A stretch of DNA of 64,000 nucleotides. Origin: Cohnella hashimotonis. Its GTDB lineage: Bacteria; Bacillota; Bacilli; Paenibacillales; Paenibacillaceae. Positions 33,873 to 42,387 of this stretch are shown one piece after another (position 1 is the stretch's first letter; the number at the start of each line of letters is the position of its first letter). Location of the stretch: assembly GCF_030014955.1 (NCBI RefSeq), contig NZ_JAGRPV010000001.1, positions 4,464,001 through 4,528,000 of the forward strand, given 5' to 3'. The notes beneath the pieces are model-generated. The model was not told the origin of the DNA. It worked only from the letters and a program-made list of their open reading frames with translations, and did not search any database. The position numbers and the translations under genes were made by a program.

Positions 33873-34445
33873 CTATTCATTCATCATTTTATTGATGCTA
33901 TGCATTTCAATTCGATCTTTCTCTTCCCTAAGATCTATGTATTCATGTTCGTTTACTATAATTAGCAATTTATTTTCTAAAAATCTTAAAACCCGCTTTG
34001 CTTCTTGGTTAATTTTCTCTCTATATTTTTGCATTTCAATAGGATCTTGATTTATGGCCTCTCTATATTCATCTGATGTAGTAACATACGCAAAAGCTAT
34101 ATATCTTAAAAAAAAGTATCCATCACAGTAATCATCATCATCATATATAGTGTCTAAAATTCCTAAGTACTCTTTAGAATTTACAATTAATTCGTTTAAG
34201 CTTGTTTCAATTCTTTCTTGTTCATAGAATCCGATGTTTTCTAAAAGATGTTTGATCTGTTCTTTGGTATCCTCGTAGGCGTATTTGTTTTTATAGTCTC
34301 GAGCGATAAATTGATAGTATTCATGCTCCCCAAAGATATCTTCAAGCTCTTGGTGGGTGTAAAACCATTGTTCAATCTCAAACAAAGTAACTTTGTCTTT
34401 GAGAAATTGATATAAGTATCTGTGAGCTGCGATTTTATCAAGCAT
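33873..34445 (-). CDS. hypothetical protein, single-gene unit
   Basis: 190 residues from the ATG at 34445 (GGTG seven bases before); an upstream ATG at 34487 would add 14 residues and run into repeat copy C. Rich in Asp/Glu, Tyr and Lys, all-helical in appearance (LYQFLKDKVTLFEIEQWFYT, FIARDYKNKYAYEDTKEQI). No membrane segment. Size, acidity and setting resemble immunity-type proteins, but I recognise no family. Confidence 0.65.
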   Translation of the reverse strand: MLDKIAAHRYLYQFLKDKVTLFEIEQWFYTHQELEDIFGEHEYYQFIARDYKNKYAYEDTKEQIKHLLENIGFYEQERIETSLNELIVNSKEYLGILDTIYDDDDYCDGYFFLRYIAFAYVTTSDEYREAINQDPIEMQKYREKINQEAKRVLRFLENKLLIIVNEHEYIDLREEKDRIEMHSINKMMNE

Positions 34446-34485
34446 TCTAGTACACCAACTTTGTATAGTCATTCGCCAACTTGTC

Positions 34486-34644
34486 ATAACGTTACTGTAT
34501 TCACGACGCCGTGAGGCTCAAGGCAGCAAAGCTGCCGGGGCCGTCAAGACTTAACCTAGAAGGTGTGTCCGCCTGAACCTGCTTCCCGAATTCCATCTTG
34601 CGGACCGAGGAGCCGCTGGCACCAAAGCGTGAATGCTTTGCTAG
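34486..34644. repeat. structured interspersed repeat, copy C
   Basis: 159 bp. Ends TGTATTCACG and CGTGAATGC pair as an outer stem. Inside: a perfect GGCAGC-aaa-GCTGCC hairpin, a GTCCGC..GCGGAC stem and a GGAGCC..GGCACC stem, giving a cloverleaf-like fold. The left end begins ATAACGTTACTG and the right end finishes TTTGCTAG. Confidence 0.85.
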
Positions 34645-34694
34645 GTAAAATTCTATCTCTTCTTCGATTTTGCCCACAAAAAAATCTGCAATCG

Positions 34695-35075
34695 TTATTG
34701 CAGACGTAGTAGTTCAAGGTTGTATAAATCTATATTAAATTTCCCAGTCATTAAAATATCTAAACCTAATAGCCCATTAATATTGTGATATTTAAATGAA
34801 GTAAAATCCAATTCAACATTCGTTAAACTGTAATCTCCAATCTCAATTGATTGAATGGTTTTAATAAAAGCGTGCTCTTCTCCGCCGATCCCGTAGCTTG
34901 CAACAAAATGATCATCTTTTGTTACTCGTATTCCAAGGTCATCGACTTCATCTTGGGAAATCAGCGTATGGCTTGCACCTGTATCAATTACAATATTCTT
35001 AACGGTCTTACTTCGTCCATTAAATGTGATTTTTAATTCTGTAAAAAGGAGGCCATCTCTCAACTCAATCTTCAT
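34695..35075 (-). CDS. retropepsin-like aspartic protease
   Basis: 126 residues. IVIDTGASHTLIS has the catalytic Asp31-Thr-Gly triad; GIGGEEHAFIK forms the flap and INGLLGLDILMTGKF the conserved C-terminal psi-loop (Leu-Leu-Gly-x-Asp). One domain, so active as a homodimer. Its ATG overlaps the upstream gene stop by ATGA, so the two are translationally coupled. Family members of this size are bacterial retropepsin-like proteins without known targets. Confidence 0.88.
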   Translation of the reverse strand: MKIELRDGLLFTELKITFNGRSKTVKNIVIDTGASHTLISQDEVDDLGIRVTKDDHFVASYGIGGEEHAFIKTIQSIEIGDYSLTNVELDFTSFKYHNINGLLGLDILMTGKFNIDLYNLELLRLQ

Positions 35076-35314
35076 AGATATTTCCTCAATCCAATGTTCT
35101 TGCGGATCTTAACTATAATTTGATCTTTCGAAGTATGATAAACGAGAGTCCTGTTCTTACTATTCAATAATTCCTTTGTCGCATCATCATCTTTGACAGG
35201 TCCGATTAAAGCAATTTCGTCGATAATCTCATTATTGTCTTGCTCATATGAATGCAAAATTTCAAATTTAACAAATTGGTCCGGATAAATACTTTGAACT
35301 TCGTTCCACTTCAC
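35072..35314 (-). CDS. small partner protein of the retropepsin
   Basis: 80 residues from a GTG at 35314 chosen because GGAGGT lies eight bases upstream; the longer TTG reading would include the RBS. Sequence KWNEVQSIYPDQFVKFEILH, then TLVYHTSKDQIIVKIRKN. Similar short proteins, beginning W-N-E and ending with an H-T-S motif, are to my knowledge commonly found just before retropepsin-like genes. Toxin/antitoxin or substrate/protease pairing is possible but not shown. Confidence 0.6.
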   Translation of the reverse strand: MKWNEVQSIYPDQFVKFEILHSYEQDNNEIIDEIALIGPVKDDDATKELLNSKNRTLVYHTSKDQIIVKIRKNIGLRKYL

Positions 35315-35384
35315 GTTGGATACCTCCAAACGTTTTCTTCTATTTTAACATTTATTGTTTCTAAAATCTTAGATAGAATCTCAC

Positions 35385-35542
35385 CTAACGTTCCCGTATT
35401 CACGACGCCGAGAGGCTAAGTTCAAGAAGTGATCGGGTCCGACAGGACTCAACCTCGCAGGTATGTCACCTAATTCCACTTTCCCGAATTCCATCTGGCG
35501 GACGGGTCTGATAGCCTCGAAGCGTGAATACACAGTCATTAG
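35385..35542. repeat. structured interspersed repeat, copy D
   Basis: 158 bp from CTAACGTTCCCGTATTCACG to CGTGAATACACAGTCATTAG. The outer arms are perfect over 9 bp (GTATTCACG/CGTGAATAC) and the extreme ends CTAA/TTAG are also complementary. It fills most of the gap between the retropepsin pair and the broken NTR-like gene; the next 80 bp show nothing. Confidence 0.85.
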
Positions 35543-35624
35543 AAATAATGGATTTTGTTTTGATCTTTGAATGCGTTGAGTTGTCCCATAACTAATTATT
35601 CTATTCAACTCATTCCTCCTGCTT

Positions 35625-35991
35625 TCAGTATTTCGATGAATTCATCATGCTTCCGACAGATTTGCAACCGACTAAGTGCGATTGGTTTTTGCTGAACGAG
35701 ATTCCGCAGGAATCCGCCCCTCCGCCAAGCGCTTGAATCGTGATTCGTTTAGTCGAGACGCCTTTCCAGGCACGTTGAACGTCAAAGGCATATTGTTGCA
35801 CCTGAAAGCAATATGCTCGGTAAGCCCTTATGGATCACTTTGCCGACGAACACGGCTGCGGCGTCGTCCAGTCTCTCCTGCGTATTCTTATCGGCGCAGC
35901 TGCAGGCGAACGCTCTATCAGTTGGAAAAGAGAAGAGTCCGACTGCAGCCAAGCTTATAAGCAGTAAAATGGAGATGTAACGCTTCATCAA
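35625..35991 (-). pseudogene. frameshifted and truncated paralogue of the NTR/TIMP-like gene
   Basis: The first 60 codons (signal peptide, FACSCADKN, DAAAVFVGKVIHKG) match the intact gene at 31778. The frame then breaks near 35815; the next frame continues the match (QQYAFDVQRAWKGVSTKRIT, DSCGISFSKNQSH) and ends at 35625 without the last third and the membrane anchor. At least one frameshift and a 3' truncation are seen. Confidence 0.8.
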
Positions 35992-36016
35992 TGGCCTCCT
36001 TTTCCTTTAGCTAAGA

Positions 36017-36033
36017 TTACCTCCGTTATATCA
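36017..36033 (-). promoter_or_regulatory. promoter element of the broken NTR-like paralogue
   Basis: Identical 17-mer (minus strand TGATATAACGGAGGTAA) to 32418-32434 before the intact paralogue, about 25 bp upstream of the broken gene. Confidence 0.45.
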
Positions 36034-36087
36034 CATTTGGTAATTCAGGTAACAAAATCAATGTTTTGAGTGTATCGTCGCCAAACG

Positions 36088-36120
36088 CAAAAAGAGCGAC
36101 CCGCACTTCGCGGATCGCTC
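36088..36120 (-). terminator. terminator ending the lasso/EPS gene train
   Basis: Minus strand GAGCGATCCGCG-aagt-GCGGGTCGCTC followed by TTTTTG, 25 bp past the last stop codon. It marks the boundary to the AT-richer accessory block. Confidence 0.9.
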
Positions 36121-36144
36121 AATATGCAAGCAAAATGACGTGTC

Positions 36145-36672
36145 TTACCGCCTTCCTGCCGTACGGCTGCGTCGCCATTGCCGGTAGAGCGCGGCTGCGC
36201 CGAAGCATACGGCAAGACTGATCGCGCCGCCAGTGAGATCGACGAGCACGTCTTGATAAGTCGGCGTACGGGCCGAGGAATAGCGTTGGTTCCACTCGTC
36301 GAGAATCGCGACGAGCCCGACGACCGCCATCGACAGCGCCGCCGCGGCAGACGGGCGCAATCGGAACAAGCGCAGCGCCAGCGCGGTTACAGCCGCGAGC
36401 ACGCCATAGACAAACAAATGCGCGCCCTTTCGAAACGCGAATTCGATCATGCCGTACGGATTTACGTCCCGGCGATATTCCTTGCCGTCGTAATGGATGT
36501 CCAAGCCCGGCGGCAGCAACCGCTCTGCCTTTTCAAAGGATAACGTTCGAAATAGAAGCGGCTGAATCGTCTGCTTGCTGTAAGGCTGCGAAGATAGCTT
36601 GAATATGACAGCGACGACGCAGCACAAGAGGACAAGCGCAACAAGACGCCTCCAACTGAGTTTGTGAGTCAT
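36145..36672 (-). CDS. VanZ-like membrane protein at the end of the lasso operon
   Basis: 175 residues from the ATG at 36672 (AAGGAG upstream). Four membrane segments and the VanZ pattern EFAFRKGAHLFVYGVLAAV and LDEWNQRYSSARTPTYQDVLVDLTGGAI. It is the last gene before the terminator, 22 bp after cysC. VanZ-like proteins can alter glycopeptide susceptibility; a self-protection role here is only a guess from position. Confidence 0.85.
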   Translation of the reverse strand: MTHKLSWRRLVALVLLCCVVAVIFKLSSQPYSKQTIQPLLFRTLSFEKAERLLPPGLDIHYDGKEYRRDVNPYGMIEFAFRKGAHLFVYGVLAAVTALALRLFRLRPSAAAALSMAVVGLVAILDEWNQRYSSARTPTYQDVLVDLTGGAISLAVCFGAAALYRQWRRSRTAGRR

Positions 36673-36694
36673 GGTGCCATTCTCCTTCCTGCCG

Positions 36695-37387
36695 CTAGAC
36701 CTGCCCCGCTTCGGCCAGCCTGCCGAGCAGATCGCCGCGCGCTTCCAGATATTCAATTAAGGCGGCGACCGATTCATTCGCCGATTCCGTCTGCGTATCG
36801 ATCGTCAGCTCCGGCCGCTCGGGGACATCATACGGCGCGCCGATGCCCGTAAAGCTCGGAATCAGGCCGCTTCGCGCTTTTTTGTAGAGCCCTTTGGGGT
36901 CCCTGCGCTCGCACTCTTCAAGCGAACAGCGAACGTAGACTTCCGCAAAATCGCCCTCCTCGAACAAATTTCTGACCATCTGCCGGTCCTCGGCGTTCGG
37001 AGAGACAAGCGCCGCAAGCACGACGATTCCCGCATCGACGAACAGCTTCGACACCTCGCCCACTCTGCGCAGGTTCTCCCGCCGGTCGGCTTCAGAGAAC
37101 CCAAGATCGCGGCACAGTCCATGGCGGACGTTGTCGCCGTCCAACACATAGCAGGCGATGCCGCGGGCATGCAGCTCCCGCTCCAACGAAAAGGCGAGCG
37201 TAGACTTGCCGGATCCCGGCAGTCCCGTGAACCAGAGCACGCGGCCGGAATGCCCGTTTTTGCGCTCCCGATCCTCACGCGTGACGCCTGGGCGCTGCCA
37301 GGTTACTTGGCCGACAGGCTTATCTCCGTGTCCTGCCGCTATGCCGGACACGCCAGCTTCTCCTGTGGTCGTCTCGTTAATTTTCAT
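36695..37387 (-). CDS. cysC: adenylyl-sulfate (APS) kinase
   Basis: 230 residues from the ATG at 37387 (GGGAGGA upstream). The first 45 residues are a variable leader; the kinase follows with P-loop GLPGSGKST (55-63), DGDNVRHGLCRDLGFSEADR, VSPNAEDRQMVR in place of the usual S-P-Y-x-x-D-R, and FTGIGAPYDVPERPEL. It makes PAPS from APS and ATP. No ATP sulfurylase or PAPS reductase gene is adjacent, so a supply role for the sulfotransferase at 44592 in the same gene train is more likely than cysteine synthesis. Confidence 0.9.
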   Translation of the reverse strand: MKINETTTGEAGVSGIAAGHGDKPVGQVTWQRPGVTREDRERKNGHSGRVLWFTGLPGSGKSTLAFSLERELHARGIACYVLDGDNVRHGLCRDLGFSEADRRENLRRVGEVSKLFVDAGIVVLAALVSPNAEDRQMVRNLFEEGDFAEVYVRCSLEECERRDPKGLYKKARSGLIPSFTGIGAPYDVPERPELTIDTQTESANESVAALIEYLEARGDLLGRLAEAGQV

Positions 37388-37430
37388 TCGAATTCCTCCC
37401 GGAGTCGCCCGCCAGCCTTCTCGCGAGCGC

Positions 37431-39239
37431 TTATCTAACGCCTGCCGGCCATTCGACGACGCCGTCGACCGGATGGCCATCCTGCATGCCTACGCGGCCG
37501 TCTTCCCGCACGATCGCCTCTCCTTGCTCCATGACGACGACTTGATCCGCTCCCCGGATCGTCGACAGCCGGTGCGCGATGACGATGATCGTCATTTTCC
37601 CCTTGAGTCGATCGATGGCCTCCTGAATGCGCGCCTCGTTGTCGGTGTCGAGCGCGCTCGTCGCCTCGTCAAGCACGAGAATCGACGGCTTCCTGAGGAT
37701 CGCGCGCGCCAGCACGAGACGCTGACGCTCGCCGCCCGATAGCCGAACGCCGCGGTCGCCTACTACCGTGTCCAGCCCTTCGGGCAAGCGCCTGACGAAA
37801 TCTTCCGAAGCCGAGAAGCTTAGCGCTTCCCACAGCTCCCGCTCGCTTGCTTCGGGCCGCACGGCCAGCAAATTGTCTCGAATGCTCTCATGGAACAAAA
37901 ACGGCTCCTGCGCAACATAGCTCACCGCATGCCGCAAGTCGAGCCGCCGTCCGCCCGTCACCGGCAGGCCGTCGATCAGCACCGATCCGCGCTCGGGCTC
38001 GAGCAGCCCCATCAGCAGGTCGACGAGCGTACTCTTGCCTGCGCCAGACTTGCCGACGATTGCCGTCATCTTGCCCGCCGGTATGTGGAGGCACACGTCA
38101 CGCAGCGCATATTCGGCGGTCGGGTCTCCGCCGTACTTGAAGTAGACGTGGCGGCATTCGATCCCTGTCTTGACCTGCAGCCCTTCCGTGCGTTCGACGG
38201 TTCCGTCGCTGCCCGTCTCGCGGGCTTCGGCGCATTCGCGCTCGAGCTCGCTCAGACTGCGGAACGCCGGAATCGCTGAGCCGATCTGCTCCGCATTCGA
38301 TTGAATCTGGGCAAAGCGGGGCCAAAGCCGCGCGAACAACACGACGATGAGCAGGAGCTCGCCCGCGCCGACGTGCAGCGCCTCGACGGCCAGGTACACG
38401 AACAAGGCGATCAGCGCTGCCGAAGATATCTTGTACAAGCTCGACGTCGTCGCCTGCAGCCGCGCGAAGGCGATGAAGTTAGCCTCCATCCGCCCGGTCA
38501 GTCCGCGGAACCATCCGAGATAAGAGTCTTCCAGACGGTTGCTCTTAATGTCCTTGATCCCGTTGAAATGGTCGGTCAGTCCCGCGTAATATTGCTGCGA
38601 GAGCTCGCTCGTCCGGTTGCCGACTTCCTTGGCCCGCCGAATCTTGCGGCGCATGACGATCGCGATCGCGGCGCCGCTCGCAAGCACGACCGCCGTCAGC
38701 TTGGCCGACAGCCAGAAGGCGATCCCGATCTGGATGACCGTAAACGCCGCCGAGGAAGCGAGCTGCAAAAACAGATAAGTCGCCTGGCTGACCCGCGCCA
38801 GCTCGGAGGTGAGCAGGTGATGGAAGTCGGATCGCCGGCGACGCAGGAAAAAGATCCAATCGGAACGCATGAGCGACGCATACAGCGTCAGTCGCAGATG
38901 CCGGATAAAGCCCTGCTGCAGCCGGGTGCCGCGAATGCTCTGCGCCCGCTGCAGCAGCGACTGCAGCGTCACGATAAGCACGTAGACGGCCAGCAGGACC
39001 GGCAGGGCAAGGTGCGCAGGCAGCTCGCGAAGCGCGGAGAGCGCCTCGCCGGTAAACGGGAGGCTTCCGGTGCCGCCGGCGCCATCGCCGAGCAGGCCGA
39101 GCAGCCCAAGCATCGGCGCAAGCATGTAGATGCCGATGCCGTCGAACAAGCCGAGCGCGACCATCGCGAGAAGCTGGCCGTACAGGCGCATTCCCGCGTA
39201 GCTGCGCAGCCGGTTCAAGTAAAACCGCAGTTCGTTCAT
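37431..39239 (-). CDS. ABC transporter (fused permease-ATPase), lasso peptide exporter
   Basis: 602 residues. Six membrane helices (about 22-320) then an ATPase with Walker A GKSGAGKST (396-404), Q-loop AQEPFLFHESI, signature LSGGERQ, Walker B ILVLDEATSALD and switch AHRLST. This is the D protein of lasso clusters, which exports the mature peptide and gives self-immunity. It lies 15 bp after the nucleotidyltransferase-like gene. No peptidase C39 domain, as expected when the leader is removed by a separate B2 protein. Confidence 0.9.
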   Translation of the reverse strand: MNELRFYLNRLRSYAGMRLYGQLLAMVALGLFDGIGIYMLAPMLGLLGLLGDGAGGTGSLPFTGEALSALRELPAHLALPVLLAVYVLIVTLQSLLQRAQSIRGTRLQQGFIRHLRLTLYASLMRSDWIFFLRRRRSDFHHLLTSELARVSQATYLFLQLASSAAFTVIQIGIAFWLSAKLTAVVLASGAAIAIVMRRKIRRAKEVGNRTSELSQQYYAGLTDHFNGIKDIKSNRLEDSYLGWFRGLTGRMEANFIAFARLQATTSSLYKISSAALIALFVYLAVEALHVGAGELLLIVVLFARLWPRFAQIQSNAEQIGSAIPAFRSLSELERECAEARETGSDGTVERTEGLQVKTGIECRHVYFKYGGDPTAEYALRDVCLHIPAGKMTAIVGKSGAGKSTLVDLLMGLLEPERGSVLIDGLPVTGGRRLDLRHAVSYVAQEPFLFHESIRDNLLAVRPEASERELWEALSFSASEDFVRRLPEGLDTVVGDRGVRLSGGERQRLVLARAILRKPSILVLDEATSALDTDNEARIQEAIDRLKGKMTIIVIAHRLSTIRGADQVVVMEQGEAIVREDGRVGMQDGHPVDGVVEWPAGVR

Positions 39240-39254
39240 CGCCTCACTCCGTCC

Positions 39255-40427
39255 TCAAGTCTCCTGACGAACCTGCCTCCACAGCCAGACGAACGGCCGC
39301 AGCGGAAAATAAAGAAAATACAAAGAGCGCGGCAGCGGCAGCGCTTTGGTATCCCGGAAGCTGGGATAGAGCCGGCTGATCGCATAGCCCCATTTTTGCC
39401 GCGTCGTCTTTAGCTCGAATAAATAGCGCTTGTAAACCCGCGATACTTCGCCTGCGCTCGGATCTGTCGTCAGTACGACCGTATCGCGGATAAAACCGAG
39501 CGCGCGATCGGCCAGCGCTGGACCTCGACCGCCGGCGAGCACGCGGCTCATCTCGCGGGGAACCGGCGTATGCAAAAGTCCCGAAGCCAGCACGAGCGCC
39601 TGCCCCGCCTGATCGAGCGCGTTGTAGCGCCGCAGCAGCGGGATAATCGCGCTCCAGTCCAGCTCGCGCCCGACCATGCGGTCGATATCCGCGAGCCATC
39701 GCAGCCGGAACCAGCCGTGGCGCGCGCCGTGCGTGACGAGATACATGAACAGATGCGCGTCGCCCGGCATATAGACCGCGTCGGACAGCGCGCACGCCTG
39801 CCGATCCCGCCAGAGCGCTTCGAACGACGGCTCCTTTCCGTTTTCGCCGTTGAGGCGCCAATGCACCTCGACCTGGATCCCCGATTGAGGGTTGGTGAAG
39901 GATACGTGGTGGATTTTCCACTTCCAGTCGCCGAGTCCGCGCGGGATCGGCTCGTCCGCCCGATAGCCGAGCTCCAGCAGCAGACGCTCCGCCTGCTCCA
40001 GATCGCCGACAGGGATCAGAATATCCAGGTCCTTGGACGTCCGCAGCGAAATGTCTCCGTACAGCTGCCGGGCGAGCGCCGGACCTTTGAGCGCCAGCGA
40101 TCTCACGCCCCGCTCGCCCAGCGACCTGCACAGCCGGTCCAGCTCGCCGCTCAGCCGGAGCATGCGCCAGGTATTTTGCCGGCAATCGCCGCCCAGGGCT
40201 TGCAGGACATCGGACGGAATCAAGCCGGTGCCGTCCCGGTCTCCTCGGATCTGCGGATAGACCCGGTGATGACGGACCAGCTTCACGAATTGATTCCAAT
40301 CGATGTTCGGCAACGGCGGCGCCTGCCGCGCCTTTTTCTCCTGCGCGGCATCGCTGCGCATCGCCGCCAGCATCGCGGTCAGTTCCCGGGGAAATGCGGT
40401 CGTATCAAGCTCGAATGTTTGATTCAT
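39255..40427 (-). CDS. nucleotidyltransferase-family lasso tailoring protein
   Basis: 390 residues from the ATG at 40427 (AGGTG upstream), overlapping the B2 gene by 23 bp. NTP_transf_5 core: LALKGPALARQLYGD, then LRTSKDLDILIPV with metal-binding Asp133 and Asp135, and VEVHWRLNGE. A homologous gene occurs in paeninodin and pseudomycoidin lasso clusters; in the latter it was linked to adding hexoses to the phosphorylated tail. Here it should act after the kinase on the lasso C-terminus; donor and product are not known. Confidence 0.82.
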   Translation of the reverse strand: MNQTFELDTTAFPRELTAMLAAMRSDAAQEKKARQAPPLPNIDWNQFVKLVRHHRVYPQIRGDRDGTGLIPSDVLQALGGDCRQNTWRMLRLSGELDRLCRSLGERGVRSLALKGPALARQLYGDISLRTSKDLDILIPVGDLEQAERLLLELGYRADEPIPRGLGDWKWKIHHVSFTNPQSGIQVEVHWRLNGENGKEPSFEALWRDRQACALSDAVYMPGDAHLFMYLVTHGARHGWFRLRWLADIDRMVGRELDWSAIIPLLRRYNALDQAGQALVLASGLLHTPVPREMSRVLAGGRGPALADRALGFIRDTVVLTTDPSAGEVSRVYKRYLFELKTTRQKWGYAISRLYPSFRDTKALPLPRSLYFLYFPLRPFVWLWRQVRQET

Positions 40428-40893
40428 GCCTCGCACCTTCTATCTTTTCAGTCGAATAGTCCGTGCCGAATACAGCCACCGTCGTGAACAATCGCCGCTC
40501 TCCGGCGCCCGTCAGATAGACCGGGCCGCTGCGGAGCCACGCATGCGCGATGAGATTCCCTTGCTTGTCCTTGGCCGTGCCGAGATAAAGCGTGCTGTCC
40601 ATGCTCCGCCGTTCAAGCATTTTTTTGGCCGCGAGCGCCTTAACGAGACATTGGCTCTCCCAGAACGTATGACGGCTCATGACCCGAACCGCCTCCGAGA
40701 TGCTGCGAACCACGCGCTCGGCGCGGAGATCGTGCACGTGCGGCGTCTCCGTCATCGGCCGGCCGAGCTTCGGCGCGAGCCGGTTGAACGGCAGCGCCTT
40801 CAGGATTCGCGCCCAAGCCAAGTACAAGAGCGCCTCCAGCATGAGCCGCCGGCGCGCGGCGGGCCAGGCCATGAACTTTACGAAGCCCCGCAT
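40405..40893 (-). CDS. lasso leader peptidase (B2, transglutaminase-like)
   Basis: 162 residues from the ATG at 40893, which shares its A with the upstream TGA stop (TGATG). Lasso B2 signature: WESQCLVKALAAKKMLERR with catalytic Cys82, then LYLGTAKDKQGNLIAHAWLRSG with His117. The enzyme cuts after the leader once B1 has delivered the precursor. A longer ORF reading starts 24 codons earlier inside B1 and is not needed. Confidence 0.92.
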   Translation of the reverse strand: MRGFVKFMAWPAARRRLMLEALLYLAWARILKALPFNRLAPKLGRPMTETPHVHDLRAERVVRSISEAVRVMSRHTFWESQCLVKALAAKKMLERRSMDSTLYLGTAKDKQGNLIAHAWLRSGPVYLTGAGERRLFTTVAVFGTDYSTEKIEGARHESNIRA

Positions 40894-41198
40894 CAGGACG
40901 GACGCACCTCGATTAGCGACTCCCGGTACATTTGCCGAAGAAAAGCCAGCGCCTCCCGCTCGCACATCGCCCGTTCGACCTCGTATTCCGAGGCAAGCGT
41001 ATCGACCAGCCGGCCGATATCGATGGGCTCGGCGATGAGATCCCAGATTCGGCCCCCGACGGCGCCAAGATTGTAGTACTTGCCCGTGCGGGTGCTGAAC
41101 ATGACCTTCTCGCCGTTCATGTCGCTTGCCATATTGCCCTCTGCCCGCACAACGATCTGCTCGGTATCGTGCGTATCCTTCAAGCCTGCTTCGATCAT
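40893..41198 (-). CDS. lasso RiPP recognition element (B1, PqqD-like)
   Basis: 101 residues from the ATG at 41198, overlapping the kinase stop by ATGA. PqqD fold: MASDMNGEKVMFSTRTGKYY, NLGAVGGRIWDLI, EYEVERAMCEREALAFLRQM. It binds the precursor leader, typically through a Y/W-x-x-P motif, and hands it to B2. The long open reading frame upstream in the same frame is antisense-type noise over the kinase gene. Confidence 0.9.
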   Translation of the reverse strand: MIEAGLKDTHDTEQIVVRAEGNMASDMNGEKVMFSTRTGKYYNLGAVGGRIWDLIAEPIDIGRLVDTLASEYEVERAMCEREALAFLRQMYRESLIEVRPS

Positions 41199-42157
41199 AC
41201 CGGTAGGCCTCCCTTGTCGAATTGAATCATGGTCTTTGCGAGCTCCCGCGCCGTAAATCCGGCGGACGGTCTGAACAACCGGCCTACGGTGATGCCGGAA
41301 GCAATGCCCGATGCCGCGCGAAAATGCCAATCCACGAGACCGAGCCGGGGAATCAGCGCCTGCCGGTACGTATGCTGCAGCATGACGCGCAGCCGCTCGA
41401 GCACCGGCATTCGGGAGACGCCGATCTGCGTTCCTTCGGACCGTCCCAGTTCCAACACGCCTGCCAGCGGCACGGGGTCCGAACCGAAGCCCCCGACGAG
41501 CGGTACGGCGAACTTTTCGGTCTCCCTGTAGATGGTGCGGTACGGAGCGGCTTGCATCCCGAGCCCGTCCAGGCTTTCCCGCCACAGCTTCTGCTGCGGA
41601 TAGGCGGGCATTACATACGACCTGCCGTCTACGCCCGCAGCGACCGCTACGACATCGTCGCTCAGCAGGCGATGTCCCATGCCGACAAGCGCGGCGGCGA
41701 GCGTCGACTTGCCTGCGCCCGAATCGCCGACAAAGGCGTACGCCCTGTCGCCGATGACGACCGCGCTGCCATGCAACGGCAGCAGTCCGCGGATCAGGAG
41801 CAGCGCGCCGAAGCAGGTGCCGAGCAGGTATACGCGCACCTTCTCCGGATCGGCGCCCGGCAGCGGCGCGACCGCGATATGGCGGCCTTCGTCGATGCAG
41901 TAGACGGCCGTATCGGGGATCAGGAAGAGAAAGCGGCTGCCTTCGCGCGTCAGCGAAAAGTTGCTGCCGCTCGCTTCAAGCTCCTCCCGGAGCGGAACCG
42001 GATCGGCCGTATCGATTGTCACGTCCGGCATTCCTGCGGTGCGCCCTGCCCCTGCCGGCGGCAATTCGGGCAGCGGAATCGTGCTCGCCATATCAAGACC
42101 GAAGGCCCTGTAGACCATTCCGGTCGCCGTTCGCTCGGCCAAAGCCGCATCGATCAT
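41195..42157 (-). CDS. HPr kinase-like lasso peptide tailoring kinase
   Basis: 320 residues, ATG at 42157 with AAAGGAG upstream. HPrK-type C-terminal half: LLPLHGSAVVIGDRAYAFVG with the P-loop GDSGAGKST (144-152) and LLSDDVV (Asp167-168). In the paeninodin cluster the homologue PadeK phosphorylates the C-terminal Ser of the precursor. The precursor here also ends in Ser (Ser42), so the same reaction is expected before maturation. Confidence 0.88.
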   Translation of the reverse strand: MIDAALAERTATGMVYRAFGLDMASTIPLPELPPAGAGRTAGMPDVTIDTADPVPLREELEASGSNFSLTREGSRFLFLIPDTAVYCIDEGRHIAVAPLPGADPEKVRVYLLGTCFGALLLIRGLLPLHGSAVVIGDRAYAFVGDSGAGKSTLAAALVGMGHRLLSDDVVAVAAGVDGRSYVMPAYPQQKLWRESLDGLGMQAAPYRTIYRETEKFAVPLVGGFGSDPVPLAGVLELGRSEGTQIGVSRMPVLERLRVMLQHTYRQALIPRLGLVDWHFRAASGIASGITVGRLFRPSAGFTARELAKTMIQFDKGGLPV

Positions 42158-42387
42158 CGTAATCGCTCCTTTTTTTGTAAAATGGGATGACTATTTCGAC
42201 CGCTAACGCGGATATGGCCAAAGGTAAAGATTTGCTGGTTTCCTCTGCGCTGGAGCGCGTACGGGATAACCGCAAACGGAGGATTTCTTGCGTCCGTTTC
42301 CAAACATCAGATGCGACCTCAAACAGTAAATCTACGTGCAAACTCGTAACGCTAACTGCGATCAAGCCGTGACAAATGGATAAAGAA

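Noticed and set aside
35381..35608. 75-codon minus-strand frame
   Set aside because: It lies almost wholly inside repeat copy D and has no protein-like composition.
36695..37387. Kinase acting on the lasso peptide instead of APS
   Set aside because: P-loop, D-G-D-N-V-R-H-G and F-T-G-I-G-A-P-Y motifs are those of CysC; the HPr-kinase-like protein already fills the peptide kinase role.
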